12,040 bases of DNA from Termitomyces sp. T153 (GCA_018296165.2 JACKQL020000300.1:1-12040), one strand, 5' to 3'; positions 1 through 8,726 are shown, counted from the first letter of the stretch. A program made the numbers and translations. Notes: generated from the letters alone by a model not told the origin.

Positions 1-746
1 TACAATCACCTAGGGCATGCTGACTACCAGGTTGTTATGCAAATGGCAAAAGCTAGAAATAGTTGAAGGTATGCCCAAATACTTTCCTGCAAAGCCTCCC
101 AAATGTGACAACTGTATCCTTAGTAAACAGGCTCAAATGCCTAGACTAAAGACAAGAGAGGAAGGGGAAGGGCACAAGGCATTACAATGCTTGAAAAGGT
201 GTGTGTAGACTTGATGGGTCAAGCACTGGTAGTTTTATATACCAGAAATCTCTACATCATGAACATTGTTAAGAAGTGGTACAAAATAAAAGGAATGATT
301 CTCAAATTGGTGCTCCATATACTTTGGCACAAATTGGATGTGTCAAATGGATGCATCAAACACTTGGCAAGTCACACTCAATGCAAATTACTGTAAGATG
401 CCCACCAAACCTGTGAGATGAATTCTATCTCACAGCAGCTCATCTACATAGAAAGAAAAAAACTTCAGCAGCTGCAAACACTATGCCAGATGAACTGTGG
501 TACTATAAAAAGCCCAACTACTCATATATCTGCAAAATAGGGTGCCAAGTGTTTGTATCAATCCTCAACAAGTATAACCCTAAAGTCTAAAAGCAGTCAA
601 TTGAATGTGTCTTGATAGGATATGACCCAAATTCTAAGGCATATTGGTGTTATGAAAGATCTACAAAAAAGTACAGCTCTTACTATGTTAAATTCATTGA
701 AAGCCACCAAGACATAAAACCAACCACTGCCATGCCTCCAGGAATT
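1..746 (+). pseudogene. Copia GAG-pre-integrase and integrase, broken
   Basis: The window opens in the integrase zinc-binding region. An HLGH-type histidine pair at about 7-18 is followed by a CDNC pair near 109-120, giving the HHCC finger. The frame shifts at about 60-65 and again near 190. A conserved start of the catalytic core (LEKVCVDLMG) lies at about 190-220, then MNIV near 260. Only about 45 nt separate this from the APYT block at about 310, where roughly 70 or more codons would be expected, so the part carrying the two core aspartates appears deleted. In the block normally reading NGRVERMH the catalytic Glu is replaced by Lys (CVKWMH). Stops at about 392 and 409 and later shifts follow. 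From 612 to 746 the frame is open and reads the Copia motif with YDPNSKAY and SSYYVKFIESH, ending where the solo LTR enters. Confidence 0.88.
742..746. repeat. Target site duplication of solo LTR A, left copy (GAATT)
   Basis: GAATT directly precedes the TGTC terminus of the solo LTR and recurs at 1827-1831 directly after its TGACA end. The 5-bp length fits LTR-retrotransposon integration. Confidence 0.93.
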
Positions 747-1826
747 TGTCAGGTTCCACTGACTACAGGGGCTCAGCTTAACTGGGCAAGTCCTTAATAG
801 GCAGACACAATGTCCTGTGCTTATAACCTAGCATTCCAGAGTGGTCCAGACTTCAGGTACTTGTGAGGATGAGTTAAGAGAAGCAGTCCAAGCAAGTCTG
901 GAATGGTCTGTGGGAGTCTAAGACAAGGTACAAAAAAGGGTTGGGTTTGGGGAAGACTCAGGTACAAGTCTGGAGGCAAATACAGAGGGTGTAGGGCAAG
1001 CAGAGGCTACATAAGTGATGGGAGCAGGGCCAGAGATTAATGGGGGATCAATTAGGGTTGATGGGTTCTAAGGCCAAGCATAGGGCAAGGTCCAGAGTTA
1101 ATTATGAATGTTTGAGGATTGTAATGTATGTGCAGAGTTTGTAATGGCATTAGAGTTGAAAGGAACTTAGGCAATGATAAAGGAAACTGAGGCAGACAAG
1201 GCAAGATGGAGTTGAGACAAAACAGAGACAAGAATGATAGATTAAAATGTGAGACTAGAGATAGAAAATAGAGACAAGACTGGGAAATGTAATAGAGACA
1301 AATGTAATACAAAACAAGTGACCACAGGTAATATCAAGACTAGAGTAAGGGATACTACTCTATGACTTATATACTGACTACTGGACCTCCTCCAGGGCCT
1401 AAGGGTGCAATGGCAGGGCTTGGAAGAGCTGCCCAGGTTTGATGGGTGTCAGTTCTGATCAGATGGCAGGCTGCAGTGATATTCTGATGGGAACTGATGG
1501 GAATGTGGTCTGCCCCATAGTCATCAGGAAGTTCCAGAGTGGTCAGGTGGGTTGAGGGGACAAGTCAGCAATGTGTGCCAGGGTCAGGGAGAATGTCAGA
1601 GGAGCCTGGGGGCTTGGCAGGAGAAGGGGAAGTGATGGGGCCCACAGGGGATATATTGGAGTTTGTCAGGGGGCTGTCAGGATTTGCTGGGGAAGCATTG
1701 GAATTAGCCAGGGTGGGTGCCATAGGTGAACAAAGGTTGGGGTGAGTCAAGGAGATGTTGGGAGGGACTCCATGGAAGCAAGGTGGCTTGGGAAGAGGTC
1801 TGGAGGTCTGGGAGTGGGTTGTGACA
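747..1826 (-). mobile_element. Solo LTR A (1.1-kb LTR family), inserted in Copia integrase
   Basis: A 1080-bp block begins TGTCAGGTTC and ends GTTGTGACA, so it has TG...CA ends with a short TGTCA/TGACA inverted repeat. Perfect GAATT duplications flank it. The reverse complement of 10896-12035 matches it over its whole length. No protein domain is visible, and there is no second LTR or internal region, so this is a solo LTR left by recombination. Orientation is inferred as - because the TATA-like box and CT-rich tract read that way. Its parent element is not in the window; 5-bp duplications and the TGTCA ends would suit Gypsy or Copia. Short ORFs inside it (for example the Ser/Pro/Asn-rich one on the - strand at about 1565-1750) come from imperfect short repeats and are not genes. 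Confidence 0.9.
1366..1373 (-). promoter_or_regulatory. TATA-like box of solo LTR A
   Basis: On the - strand this reads TATATAAG inside a stretch (CAGTATATAAGTCATAG) conserved in the sister LTR at 11340-11347. A CT-rich stretch follows downstream on the same strand, as in many fungal core promoters. Conservation between two diverged copies supports it; activity is unknown. Confidence 0.5.
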
Positions 1827-1831
1827 GAATT
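1827..1831. repeat. Target site duplication of solo LTR A, right copy (GAATT)
   Basis: Matches 742-746 exactly. Beyond it the Copia frame resumes with Gly-Gly-Asn-Glu codons in phase with the left piece. Confidence 0.93.
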
Positions 1832-2615
1832 GGAGGTAATGAACAGAACTTACCAACAATAGGTGCCATCTCAAAATCTTCATCTGCAAACTCTACTCAC
1901 CCACCTGATGATGACAAACTAATTCAAGTTCTCAACCCAAATATTAGAGTGGACAAACAAGACAGGTTAAGGAAAACAAAGAGGTAGATAACCAGCCAAT
2001 ACCAGCTCCAGTCCATAGGCAGTCAAGTCATGTACCTATACCATGTCTAAAGTTGTGCTGGGTAACAGAACACAAATGGAAAAAGCAGTTAAGGAGTTGA
2101 AAGAATCTTCAGACCAAAGAAGAGAAGCAAGGTTGGAGAGGTGCAGGGCACTAGTGGACCTACAGCAAAATGTTGTGGGAGCAGAAGATGAAGATGATGT
2201 AGATACTGAGGACCTTGATCAATTAATGTTAGCACTTAATTTAATTGAGGATGGACTTGATACCAATCCAGATACAGACCCATACACATCAAAGACTTTA
2301 GAAGAGGCACAGAATTCAACCAACTGGCTACAGTGAAAGGCATTGTACCAGGATGAAGTCAACTCACTAAAGGATATAAGGATATGGGCATCTGGTGACT
2401 GGTGCCACATGAAAATATACCCCATAGTCAGAAGATATTCAAAGGAAGACCTGTTTTCACAATAAAACACAATGAAAACAGCAATATAACAAGATTGAAG
2501 ACTTGACATATTCTATAATGGTATACAATGATACAAGGAAGAGATCATAATAAAACAGTCTCACAAACAGTATGTGCAGAATCCTATCAAATCCTTCTAC
2601 ATGTAGTGGTGATAT
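1832..2615 (+). pseudogene. Copia integrase C-terminus, linker and start of reverse transcriptase, broken
   Basis: The piece continues the frame broken at 746. It is open to 1987, then shifts, and is open again at 2043-2336 through an acidic linker (EDEDDVDTEDLD). That leads into the RT start, TLEEAQNSTNW, then Gln, a TGA where Copia elements have Trp, and an AMYQDEVNSLKD-like stretch. Near 2400 the frame shifts by one. It then reads the conserved FKGRPVFTIKHNEN run and, after a TGA and a TAA, the GRDHNKTVS and ESYQILLH blocks of the RT fingers. It stops at 2615 in the middle of a codon, where the Gypsy element enters. Confidence 0.9.
2611..2615. repeat. Target site duplication of Gypsy element, left copy (GATAT)
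   Basis: Five bases abutting the TGTA end of the left LTR. The right partner is GAGAT at 8727-8731, one mismatch. Keeping this copy and joining to 8732 keeps the Copia frame open. Confidence 0.82.
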
Positions 2616-2964
2616 TGTAAGGGCAACCTCCAAAGTGGCAGATCAGAGTCACACAGCTAGCAGAGGGGAATCTGAAGTATATTAGCAGAGTAGACAACAA
2701 TACAATCAGTAACTAATCACCTAGCAGAGGAGAATCCAAAGAGAACAAGTCTAAGGATTCCCACTGCTCAGTGCAGCACATTAGCAGGCAGCAGAGGCAT
2801 GGGAACTACTGTACAGAAGACCAGAGCTACTCCTAACCCTAGGGCAATGATTGCTGAGGTAATACAGAGAACTCTGGGGTTCCAGAAAGAGCCTGAGAGA
2901 TGTCAAACAAGCTGCAGAGGTGCTAGAACAAGTTGCAGAGGTCAGAAATAGAAGTCCCCTGACA
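2616..2964 (-). repeat. Gypsy 3' LTR (left on + strand)
   Basis: 349 bp with TG...CA ends (+ strand TGTAAGGG...CCCCTGACA). It aligns along its whole length with 8357-8726. The 21-bp length difference is one gap: the segment holding 8615-8635 of the other copy is missing here. Many remaining differences are CA in one copy and TG in the other. Confidence 0.95.
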
Positions 2965-2977
2965 TCACCCCCCTTCT
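2965..2977 (-). other. Gypsy polypurine tract
   Basis: On the - strand this reads AGAAGGGGGGTGA directly before the TGTCAGGGG start of the 3' LTR, the expected place for the plus-strand DNA primer. The pol stop codon TAG (2978-2976) overlaps its first bases. Confidence 0.85.
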
Positions 2978-3240
2978 AGCATGCAGCATCTTGCCATGCA
3001 GAGTAAAAGAAGTCCCTGATTGTTTGGTCTGCTGGCAAGATAGGGTAGATCCCTTGTATGGCACACAGGGCCTCTAGATGTCTCTGGTGGAACTCCTTGA
3101 CAAGTGCAGGGGCATGTACATTCTCCCATGGCTCCCAGGAGATATCCTCAATCCCATAGCCTTTCCACTTCACCTTGTATTGTAATCATCTCTGGAATAA
3201 ACAGCTATCCAGGATTTCCTCCACCTCATATTCCTCATTG
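2976..3240 (-). pseudogene. pol: Gypsy pol C-terminus: chromodomain
   Basis: The segment reads a chromodomain: EEYEVEEILDS, then a TGA, then YKVKWKGYGIEDISWEPWEN and a helix with VKEFHQRH. Such domains at the integrase C-terminus bind modified histone tails (H3K9 methyl in characterised chromoviruses) and steer integration to heterochromatin. The aromatic positions Tyr of EEYEVE, Trp of KWKGY and Trp of SWEP are kept, so the cage looks intact apart from the stop between the first and second strands. The protein would end with a Cys codon and TAG at the polypurine tract. The frame is the one used after the shift in the integrase. Family assignment is secure; targeting by this copy is inference. 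Confidence 0.9.
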
Positions 3241-4619
3241 TCATTGACCACTATGAGGAGTGGTGGAGGTGGCAGACAATGCCCTAGAATAGGATCCTTA
3301 GGAGCTGGAGTTAGTTTGACCATGTTGAACACTGGATGAAGCTGGCGCATCCCTGTGAGGAGCTGGAGTCAATAAGCTAAGGGTCCTATCTGTTGTTCCA
3401 CTGTGAAAGGCCCCAACTGCCAGTGCAACAGCTTTTTTGAGGGCCAGGTAGTTGTAATGTTGGAGGTATCCAGGTAGACTCAATCTCCAGGCTGATATTT
3501 GTGCTCTGGGGTCCTCCTATGGTTGTAGTATTGTGCCATGTCATCCTTTGCCTTTGCCAGTGCTGCCTGGGCCTCCTCCTGCAACTTCTTCATCTGGTCC
3601 ACAAATTTGTTTACTACCTCATTCTCCAAGGGCTGGGCCTGGAGTTCAAAACCCATGCATGGATGCCATCCTGTGTCAAGGAAGAATGGGGAAAACTGGA
3701 TAGATGTGTGAATGTGGTTGTTGTATTTGAATTTGGCATCAGGGAGGAGTTTGTCCCAGTCATCTTGGCATTTGTTGCAAAAGAGGCATAGATACTGCTC
3801 TAACTCCTGGTTTACACATTTTGTCAGACTGGGGGTGGTAGGCAGTAGTGGTGTGGAGCTTCACTCTGAGCAGTCAGTAAAGTTCCTGGGTAAACTCCAC
3901 CACAGATTGTGGTCCACAATCTGAGATGTAAGCATTGCAGAGACCATGCAGCTTCCAGACATTCCTCTGGTACAGGTTTGCAGTGCCAATGGTGGAGCAA
4001 GTGGTGTGGGTTGGAATGAAGTGTGCTCACTTGCCATATAGGTCTACCACCACCATGATTGCATCATAACCATGGGCATCAGGGAGCTCTACAATCAAGT
4101 CCACAGATGCCATGCTCCATTGTTCTGTAGGCATAGGTAGCAGGTATGACTGTCCATAGAGGAGTCAGCACTGGGGCTTTGTCTGGAGGCAGAAATTGCA
4201 GGTACTAGTGTAGGACCCAATATACCAGGACATCTGGGGCCACCAGTAGTTCCACAATACTAGCTCCAGTGTCTTCTACCATCCAGGGTGCCCTGCAATG
4301 CAGGAGTTGTGGTGTTGCTCCACAATCCTCCAATAGAGCTCTGGAATGTTGGGGACATAGATATGGTCTTGGAAGGTCAGAATTCCATCCCAGAGGGCCC
4401 ATTTGTCAGCATGGACTGCTTTAGCACCAGTAGTATTCCCCAACTTCAGTGTTCAAGCAGCTTGCACTATCAGCTCCTCCTGCTGACCATCCCAATTACT
4501 CTGTCATATGTTCTGGAGAATGTCTGCTTCTGCTCCCTCAATAGCAAGACCCTCCATGGCTCAGATTGCAAACAATTCAGGGTGGAGAAGCACAATATTA
4601 CTGTTATCCCCTTCTCCCA
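3241..4619 (-). pseudogene. pol: Gypsy integrase, broken at the third catalytic residue
   Basis: The zinc finger is readable: HHNSCIAGHPG supplies the histidines and STCNFC (about 4225) the cysteines. The catalytic core has Asp of SVDLIVELPD (codon at 4101-4099) and Asp of ISDCGPQ (codon at 3921-3919), 60 codons apart as usual. The third residue, Glu of the family's SDGQTERVN block, is missing: after AYHPQSD (Asp codon 3825-3823) about eight bases are lost and reading resumes one frame over at 3818 with CVNQELEQY. Downstream is the integrase C-terminal part (YYNHRRTPEHKYQPGD, LGPFTVEQQIGPLAY, LHPVFNMVKLTPAP) leading into the chromodomain. Other stops include one after GHPGW. It would normally join the element's cDNA to host DNA; this copy cannot encode a working enzyme. 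Confidence 0.9.
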
Positions 4620-5097
4620 TGCTGTGGTCCACTCTCTGGGACAGGGTGTCTGATTTTCCCATACTCCAGCCAGGCTTGTGGTGCAAAGAGAAGTCAAAGT
4701 TGGCAAGGTAAAGGGACCACTAGGCCTGTTAGCAATTGAGATTCTTGGCCATCTGGAAGTATTCAAGGTTCTTGTGATCTGTCCAGACCTCAAACCTGTG
4801 CTGCACACCCTCCAGAAAGTGCCACCACTCCTTGAACAACCAGATGATGGCCAGCATCTCTTTGTCATGGATTTTGTAGTTCCACTCCACCATGTTCAGG
4901 CTCTTGGAGTAAAAGGCCACTGGATGCCACTTCCCATCCTCTGGAGATTGCTGTGAGAGCATGGCTCCAGTGGCAAAGTCAGAGCTGTCAGCCTCCACCC
5001 AGAAGGGAGAATTGTCATCTGGGAAGAGGAGAACAGGTCCAGAGGTTATAGCACACTTGAGAGTATCAAAGGCTGTCTGCTCTAGAGGTCCCCAACT
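4620..5097 (-). pseudogene. pol: Gypsy RNase H domain
   Basis: It removes RNA from the RNA:DNA hybrid during reverse transcription. Readable blocks are LFPDDNSPFWVEADSSDFATGAML in two runs, then HPVAFYSKSLN, NYKIHDKEMLAI and EVWTDHKNLEYF, followed by a tether-like part ending SMGKSDTLSQR. The catalytic residues expected from the family are all seen: Asp in SSDFATG, Glu in DKEMLA and Asp in WTDHKN. It stays in the same frame as RT, after a TAG at 5100-5098 that separates the two. Stops follow at about 4728 and just after, where the family has Arg or Trp, so the domain is nearly intact but is closed off by stops on both sides. Confidence 0.9.
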
Positions 5098-6129
5098 TCA
5101 TAGAACATCCTTTTCCGTAAGGTCAAATAGTGAATGGGCATAGTGTGAGAAGTCCTGGATGAATCTCTGGTAGAAGTTTGCAAAACCAAGGAATGCCTGC
5201 ACCTCCTTCTTATTCTTGGGCTTCAGCCTCTCTGCCACACCTGCTACCTTCACTGGGTCCATCTCTGCAGTTCTATGTGATATGATCAGGCCTAGGTACT
5301 TGATCCGGGTTTGTTTGAACTTGCACTTCTCTAGCTTGAGGTAGAGCTGGTGCTGGCAGAGGTGTTCCAGGACAAGGCAAGTGATCCAACGGTGTTCCTC
5401 CAGTGTTTTGGTATAGATGAGGATGTTGTCAAGGTACACACACACTATGCCCTCTGCTATGAGGTCCTGGAAGATGTCATTCATCATGGTCTGGAAGGTG
5501 GTGGGGCTATTAGTGAGTTCAAAGAATGTAATGAGTGGCTCAAACAATTCCCAGTTGGTCCAGAGGGCAGCCTTCCACTCATTTCCCTCCTGAATGTGCA
5601 CATTGTTATAACCCCATCAGACATCTAGCTTAGTGAAGTATTGCACACCCTGAAGATTGTTGATGAGTTTGGAGATGAGGGGGAGAGGGTAACAGTTCTT
5701 TACCATTATGGTGTTGAGTACTCAGTAGTCCTGGACCAGTTGGAGGGAGCCATCCTTCTTTTTGATGAAGAAGACCAGAGAAGCCATCAGAGACTTGGAT
5801 GGGCAGATGCAACCAGAGTCCAGGCTCTCCTGCAGGAATGCATTGAGCTCATCCTGTTCCCAGGGTGCAAGTGGGTAGACCTTACAGCTGGAGGGTGCAG
5901 AGTCTGGTAGCAGTTTGATGGTGTGGTCCCACCTCTTGCACTCCAAAAGCAAGTCAAACAAAGCTTTGGAGAACACATCCTTGAATGCATGAAGATAGGG
6001 GGGTACTACATCCTGGAACTCCCAAGGCATGGAATTAGCAGCAAATGCCTGGATCAGCCATTGAGACATGGTCTGGCTAGCCTGGATCTCCACAACAGAG
6101 GGCAGTGGGTGTACAGTAATAGCATAGAT
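5098..6129 (-). pseudogene. pol: Gypsy reverse transcriptase, active site damaged
   Basis: It would copy the element RNA into cDNA. The N-terminal part (6093-5722) carries LHAFKDVFSKALFDLL, PSSCKVYPLAPWEQDEL and the PSKSLMASLVFFIKKKDGSL block, then QDY and a TAG. The palm follows: PLISKLINNLQGVQYFTKLDV with the first catalytic Asp, then a TGA where an Arg is usual, WGYNNVHIQEG, and LTNSPTTFQTMMNDIF. The YxDD box reads YLDN (codons 5436-5425): the second Asp has become Asn through GAC to AAC. After it come the LKLEKCKF thumb region and LGFANFYQRFIQDFS. The frame is shared with protease and RNase H throughout, so decay has been by point changes. Confidence 0.93.
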
Positions 6130-7020
6130 TCAATCCCCCACTTCTACTGCTTTGTCCAGGAGCTCCAGCTTGCATATGCCACCAAACTCTCCTCTGCACT
6201 CCTCCTCTGGGGCTTTGCTGTTGCTCCAATTGTCCTTGTAGAGGGCCTCTCTATAAGGGGACACTAGAGGCAGGGGATCCAGGAGGTTTAGACCTGCAAA
6301 GGGGAGAGGGCTAGCACAACATGCACAGATGGCTGTGTGCTCCTGAACTTGGGTCCAGTGCTCTGTCCTATCCTCCACAGCACAGGTGGAACACTTTCAG
6401 GGGCACCTGCTCATGGTTACCTCCCCTTTGGTCCAATCAACCTTGGAGTTGTGCTCCCAGAGCCACATGAAACCAAGGATCATGTCCTGCCTTCCTAAGC
6501 TGGTGACAGCAAATACAGTGTGCTCTGTGTAGTTCTAATAATAGAGGACCAGATCAACCATAGAGTTGATGGTGCCTGCTTTGTTAGGCATTCTGTCAAT
6601 GTTGTAGACAGGAATGGGCTTGGGGAGGGGCTGCATAGTTGGGCCATGGCATTTGATGAACTCTGAGTCCAGGAACAGTCCTATCACTCCACTGTCCAGA
6701 AGAGCCATGACCCCACAGGTTTGCTGAGTGTCTGTTGTCTCAATCTCTACATTGAGGCACAGGGAGTTGGCAGACAGGGCAGAGGCCATCACATACTGTT
6801 GGGACATTTGGTGTGCCCAAGTGGGGCCATGCTGACAGACCTTTGGAGGTGTTGGGGAGCTTGGCAGGGGCTCTAGAGTTAGTGTTTGTAGTACATCTGA
6901 AGGAGGGCATTGAGGTTCTTCTGTCTCAGAATGAAGGGTGTCAGAAAAGGCAGTTTCAGTTTTATTGACAGACACAAGAACCTGTTAGCACCCAGTGACA
7001 GAGGCATACACCTCATCTGT
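6130..7020 (-). pseudogene. pol: Gypsy aspartic protease and linker to RT
   Basis: It would cut the Gag-Pol polyprotein. The active-site triad is ALLDSG, with the Asp codon at 6696-6694. The next residues read VIGLF where related elements have ATGLF, so Ala after DSG is now Val. Further family blocks are KPIPVYNIDRMPNKAG, then a TAG at 6537-6535, VFAVTSLGRQDMILGFMWLWEHN and DWTKGEV. A TGA at about 6402 is followed by a Cys-containing linker (CSTCAVEDRTEHW, CACCASPLPF) and a TAG at about 6132 before RT. All pieces are in one frame. A frame-consistent reading can be followed upstream to about 7015 with one stop near 6985; the true start of pol is not clear. Confidence 0.85.
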
Positions 7021-7027
7021 TGCTTAA

Positions 7028-8250
7028 CTACAAATCCTCCTCCAGCTCCAGAGGTGAGGCACATGTACTGATCTTCTCTGGAATCAACTCTGGTGTAGGC
7101 TCATCTAGCAATGGAGCTCCAGTGGCATCCTTTGCAGCCAGCAGCTGCAGGAGGAGTTCCTCCTGCTCTACCATGGAAAGGTAGCATACCTCCAGGCCCA
7201 GGGAGCAGTGCCATGCAAAGTGCCCAGGCTTCTGGCATCTCTGGCACAGCAGCAGAGCAGCATGGAGCTGCCTGGCAGTGTCCACATCCATGGGGATCCC
7301 TGGTGGTAGAGGGCATGCTGTAGGAGTAGCTAGAGTAAAGGCCAGCATTGGACAGGCAGGTGCAGGGTGGTGGAGATTGCTGATTGGAGCTGGGCACAGT
7401 GCAGAATGGGGGCAGTGGAGCTCCCTCTGGATCTCCATGAGTTGCCATTGGTTCTGGGCCACCTTGTACCACAACACAATCTTTTCATTATTGGGGTGAC
7501 CCTCTGCCAGATTGTCAATGTGTTCCACCAGTGCAGGGTGCAAGCCATCCTGGAAAGTAAGGCATAGTTGGAGGCTGTCAGGGTGAGCAGCCTACTCCAC
7601 CAGAGCCCAGAATGAGTCAATATACTCATTCAGTATATGCTTCCCTTGTCTGTACTGCTCCCTATCATGTAGTGTCAAGGCTGTGGACTTGGCAGAGTCT
7701 AATGGAAAAACTCCACATGGAAGTCCTTCTCAAAGGCAGCTCAGTCCAAAAAGCTTCCAACACCTCTGGAGTGGTGGAAGACTCACAGCACATAAGTAGA
7801 GGCACATCTGGTCTTTATGTATGACAGCACCCAGGCTATTTTCAACATGTCAGAGTCAAAGGCATCTCTGCTGAGGTGGATATAGGTGAGGCAGGACTGC
7901 AGGAATTGCTCCCTGCTGGAGCAGGCACTGTCATATGCATCTGGTAGCATGGGATATGGAATCTGTGGCCATAAGGTCACTGGAGCTGTGGAGATGGGTG
8001 CAGATGTGGTTGGGGCTGGTTCCATGGCTGTGGGAGGGGTGGAGCTAGGGGTTAGGCATTTGAGCAGTGCCTGGAGGAACTGGGAGATAAGGTTGGTTGT
8101 TTGATGGAGAGTAGAGAGTTTGGTAGTATAGTGGGTGAGAGATGATTGTGTTAATTGCACCTGGGTTTCTAGGTGAAGCAGGTGAGTCCAGGCTTTGTCC
8201 TGTGGGGCCAAGGCCTCCAAGGGTGTGTCTTGGTTGGCAAGCTAAGACAT
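7028..8250 (-). pseudogene. gag: Gypsy gag (capsid and CCHC nucleocapsid), broken
   Basis: Gag forms the virus-like particle that packages the element RNA. The likely start is an ATG at 8250-8248, in frame with the long open stretch below it; its third codon is now TAG. The N-terminus is helical and Ser/Thr/Pro-rich. The capsid then reads FDSDMLKIAWVLSYIKTR at about 7860-7805, a TGA at 7785-7783 and another TGA near 7741, and AAFEKDFHVEFF. Near 7700 a likely one-base loss shifts the frame. It resumes with LDSAKSTALTLHDREQYRQG and runs, through one TAG, into 7543-7028. That last part has the GIPMDVD tract and a zinc knuckle CQRCQKPGHFAWHC (7246-7205) with the C-x2-C-x4-H-x4-C spacing. It ends in an acidic tail (LELEEDL) and TAG. 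Confidence 0.9.
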
Positions 8251-8356
8251 AGAACTCCATGGTATTTAGTCCTAGTGGGGAAGCAATGGGTAGTGGCTTG
8301 GAGGTTCCTTGCAGCTATGAGAGGCTTCTAGACCAGTTTTAAGAAACTTGTTCTGC
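8251..8356 (-). other. Gypsy leader between 5' LTR and gag
   Basis: On the - strand the leader starts GCAGAACAAGTTTC straight after the LTR end. No TGG-initiated stretch abuts the LTR, so I cannot name a tRNA primer. A TGGTCTAGAAGC about 20 nt in is the only TGG nearby and is unconvincing. An ATG in another frame at 8260 is probably not the gag start. Confidence 0.5.
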
Positions 8357-8726
8357 TGTAAGGGCAACCTCCAGAGTGGCAGATCAGAGTCATGCAGCTA
8401 GCAGAGGGGAATCTGAAGTATATTAGCAGAGTAGACAATGATACAATCAGTAACTAATCACCTAGCAGAGGGGAATCCAAAGAGAACAAGTCTAAGGATC
8501 TCTGCTGCTTGGTGCAGTGCATCAGCAGGTGGCAGAGGCATGGGAACTACTGTACAGATGACCAGAGCTACTCCTAACCCTAGGGCAATGATTGCTGAGG
8601 TAATACAGAGAACTTCCACAGTTCTCCAGAGATCTCTGGGGTTCTAAAAAGAGCCCCAGAGACATCAAACAAGCTGCAGAGGTGCTGAAACAAGTTGCAG
8701 AGGTCAGAAATAGAAGTCCCCTGACA
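8357..8726 (-). repeat. Gypsy 5' LTR (right on + strand)
   Basis: 370 bp with TG...CA ends, partner of 2616-2964. It contains a 21-bp tandem pair (8667-8687 and 8688-8708, differing at about four places including CT/TT and the last bases), a 16-bp direct repeat CTAGCAGAGGGGAATC at 8398-8413 and 8462-8477, and two adjoining hairpins at 8608-8639. I could not place a convincing TATA box. Confidence 0.95.
8608..8639. repeat. Adjoining perfect inverted repeats in Gypsy 5' LTR
   Basis: GAGAACT and AGTTCTC form a 7-bp stem around a 5-nt loop (8608-8626). It abuts CCAGAGATCTCTGG, a perfect 14-bp palindrome (8626-8639). The 21 bp absent from the sister LTR fall in this structure. Confidence 0.75.

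Larger units (their letters stand above)
2616..8726 (-). mobile_element. Ty3/Gypsy chromovirus-type retrotransposon, full length, defective
   Basis: A 6.1-kb element runs on the - strand inside the Copia RT. In element order: 5' LTR (8726-8357), leader, gag, protease, RT, RNase H, integrase, chromodomain, polypurine tract, 3' LTR (2964-2616). RT and RNase H before integrase is the Gypsy order, and the C-terminal chromodomain puts it in the chromovirus branch. Both LTRs are present and close in sequence, so it is structurally complete and younger than the Copia element it splits. Early stops in gag, a stop beside the first RT aspartate, loss of the second RT active-site aspartate and a break at the integrase glutamate make it inactive. 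Confidence 0.96.

Noticed and set aside
1052..1750. Small open frames inside solo LTR A, including a Ser/Asn/Pro-rich one
   Set aside because: They lie wholly within an LTR, are not kept as the same protein in LTR B, and come from short imperfect repeats and base composition.
4470..4868. A 132-codon open frame on the - strand
   Set aside because: It overlaps the RNase H to integrase stretch in another frame and reads no conserved motif; the pol frame shows RNase H and integrase blocks across the same bases.
5350..5910. Open frames on the + strand opposite the Gypsy RT
   Set aside because: They are antisense shadows of a well-conserved RT reading; their residues mirror the reverse complement of the RT codons.
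8320..8356. A tRNA primer-binding site after the Gypsy 5' LTR
   Set aside because: The sequence next to the LTR does not begin with TGG and matches no tRNA 3' end that I recognise; the nearest TGG is about 20 nt away.
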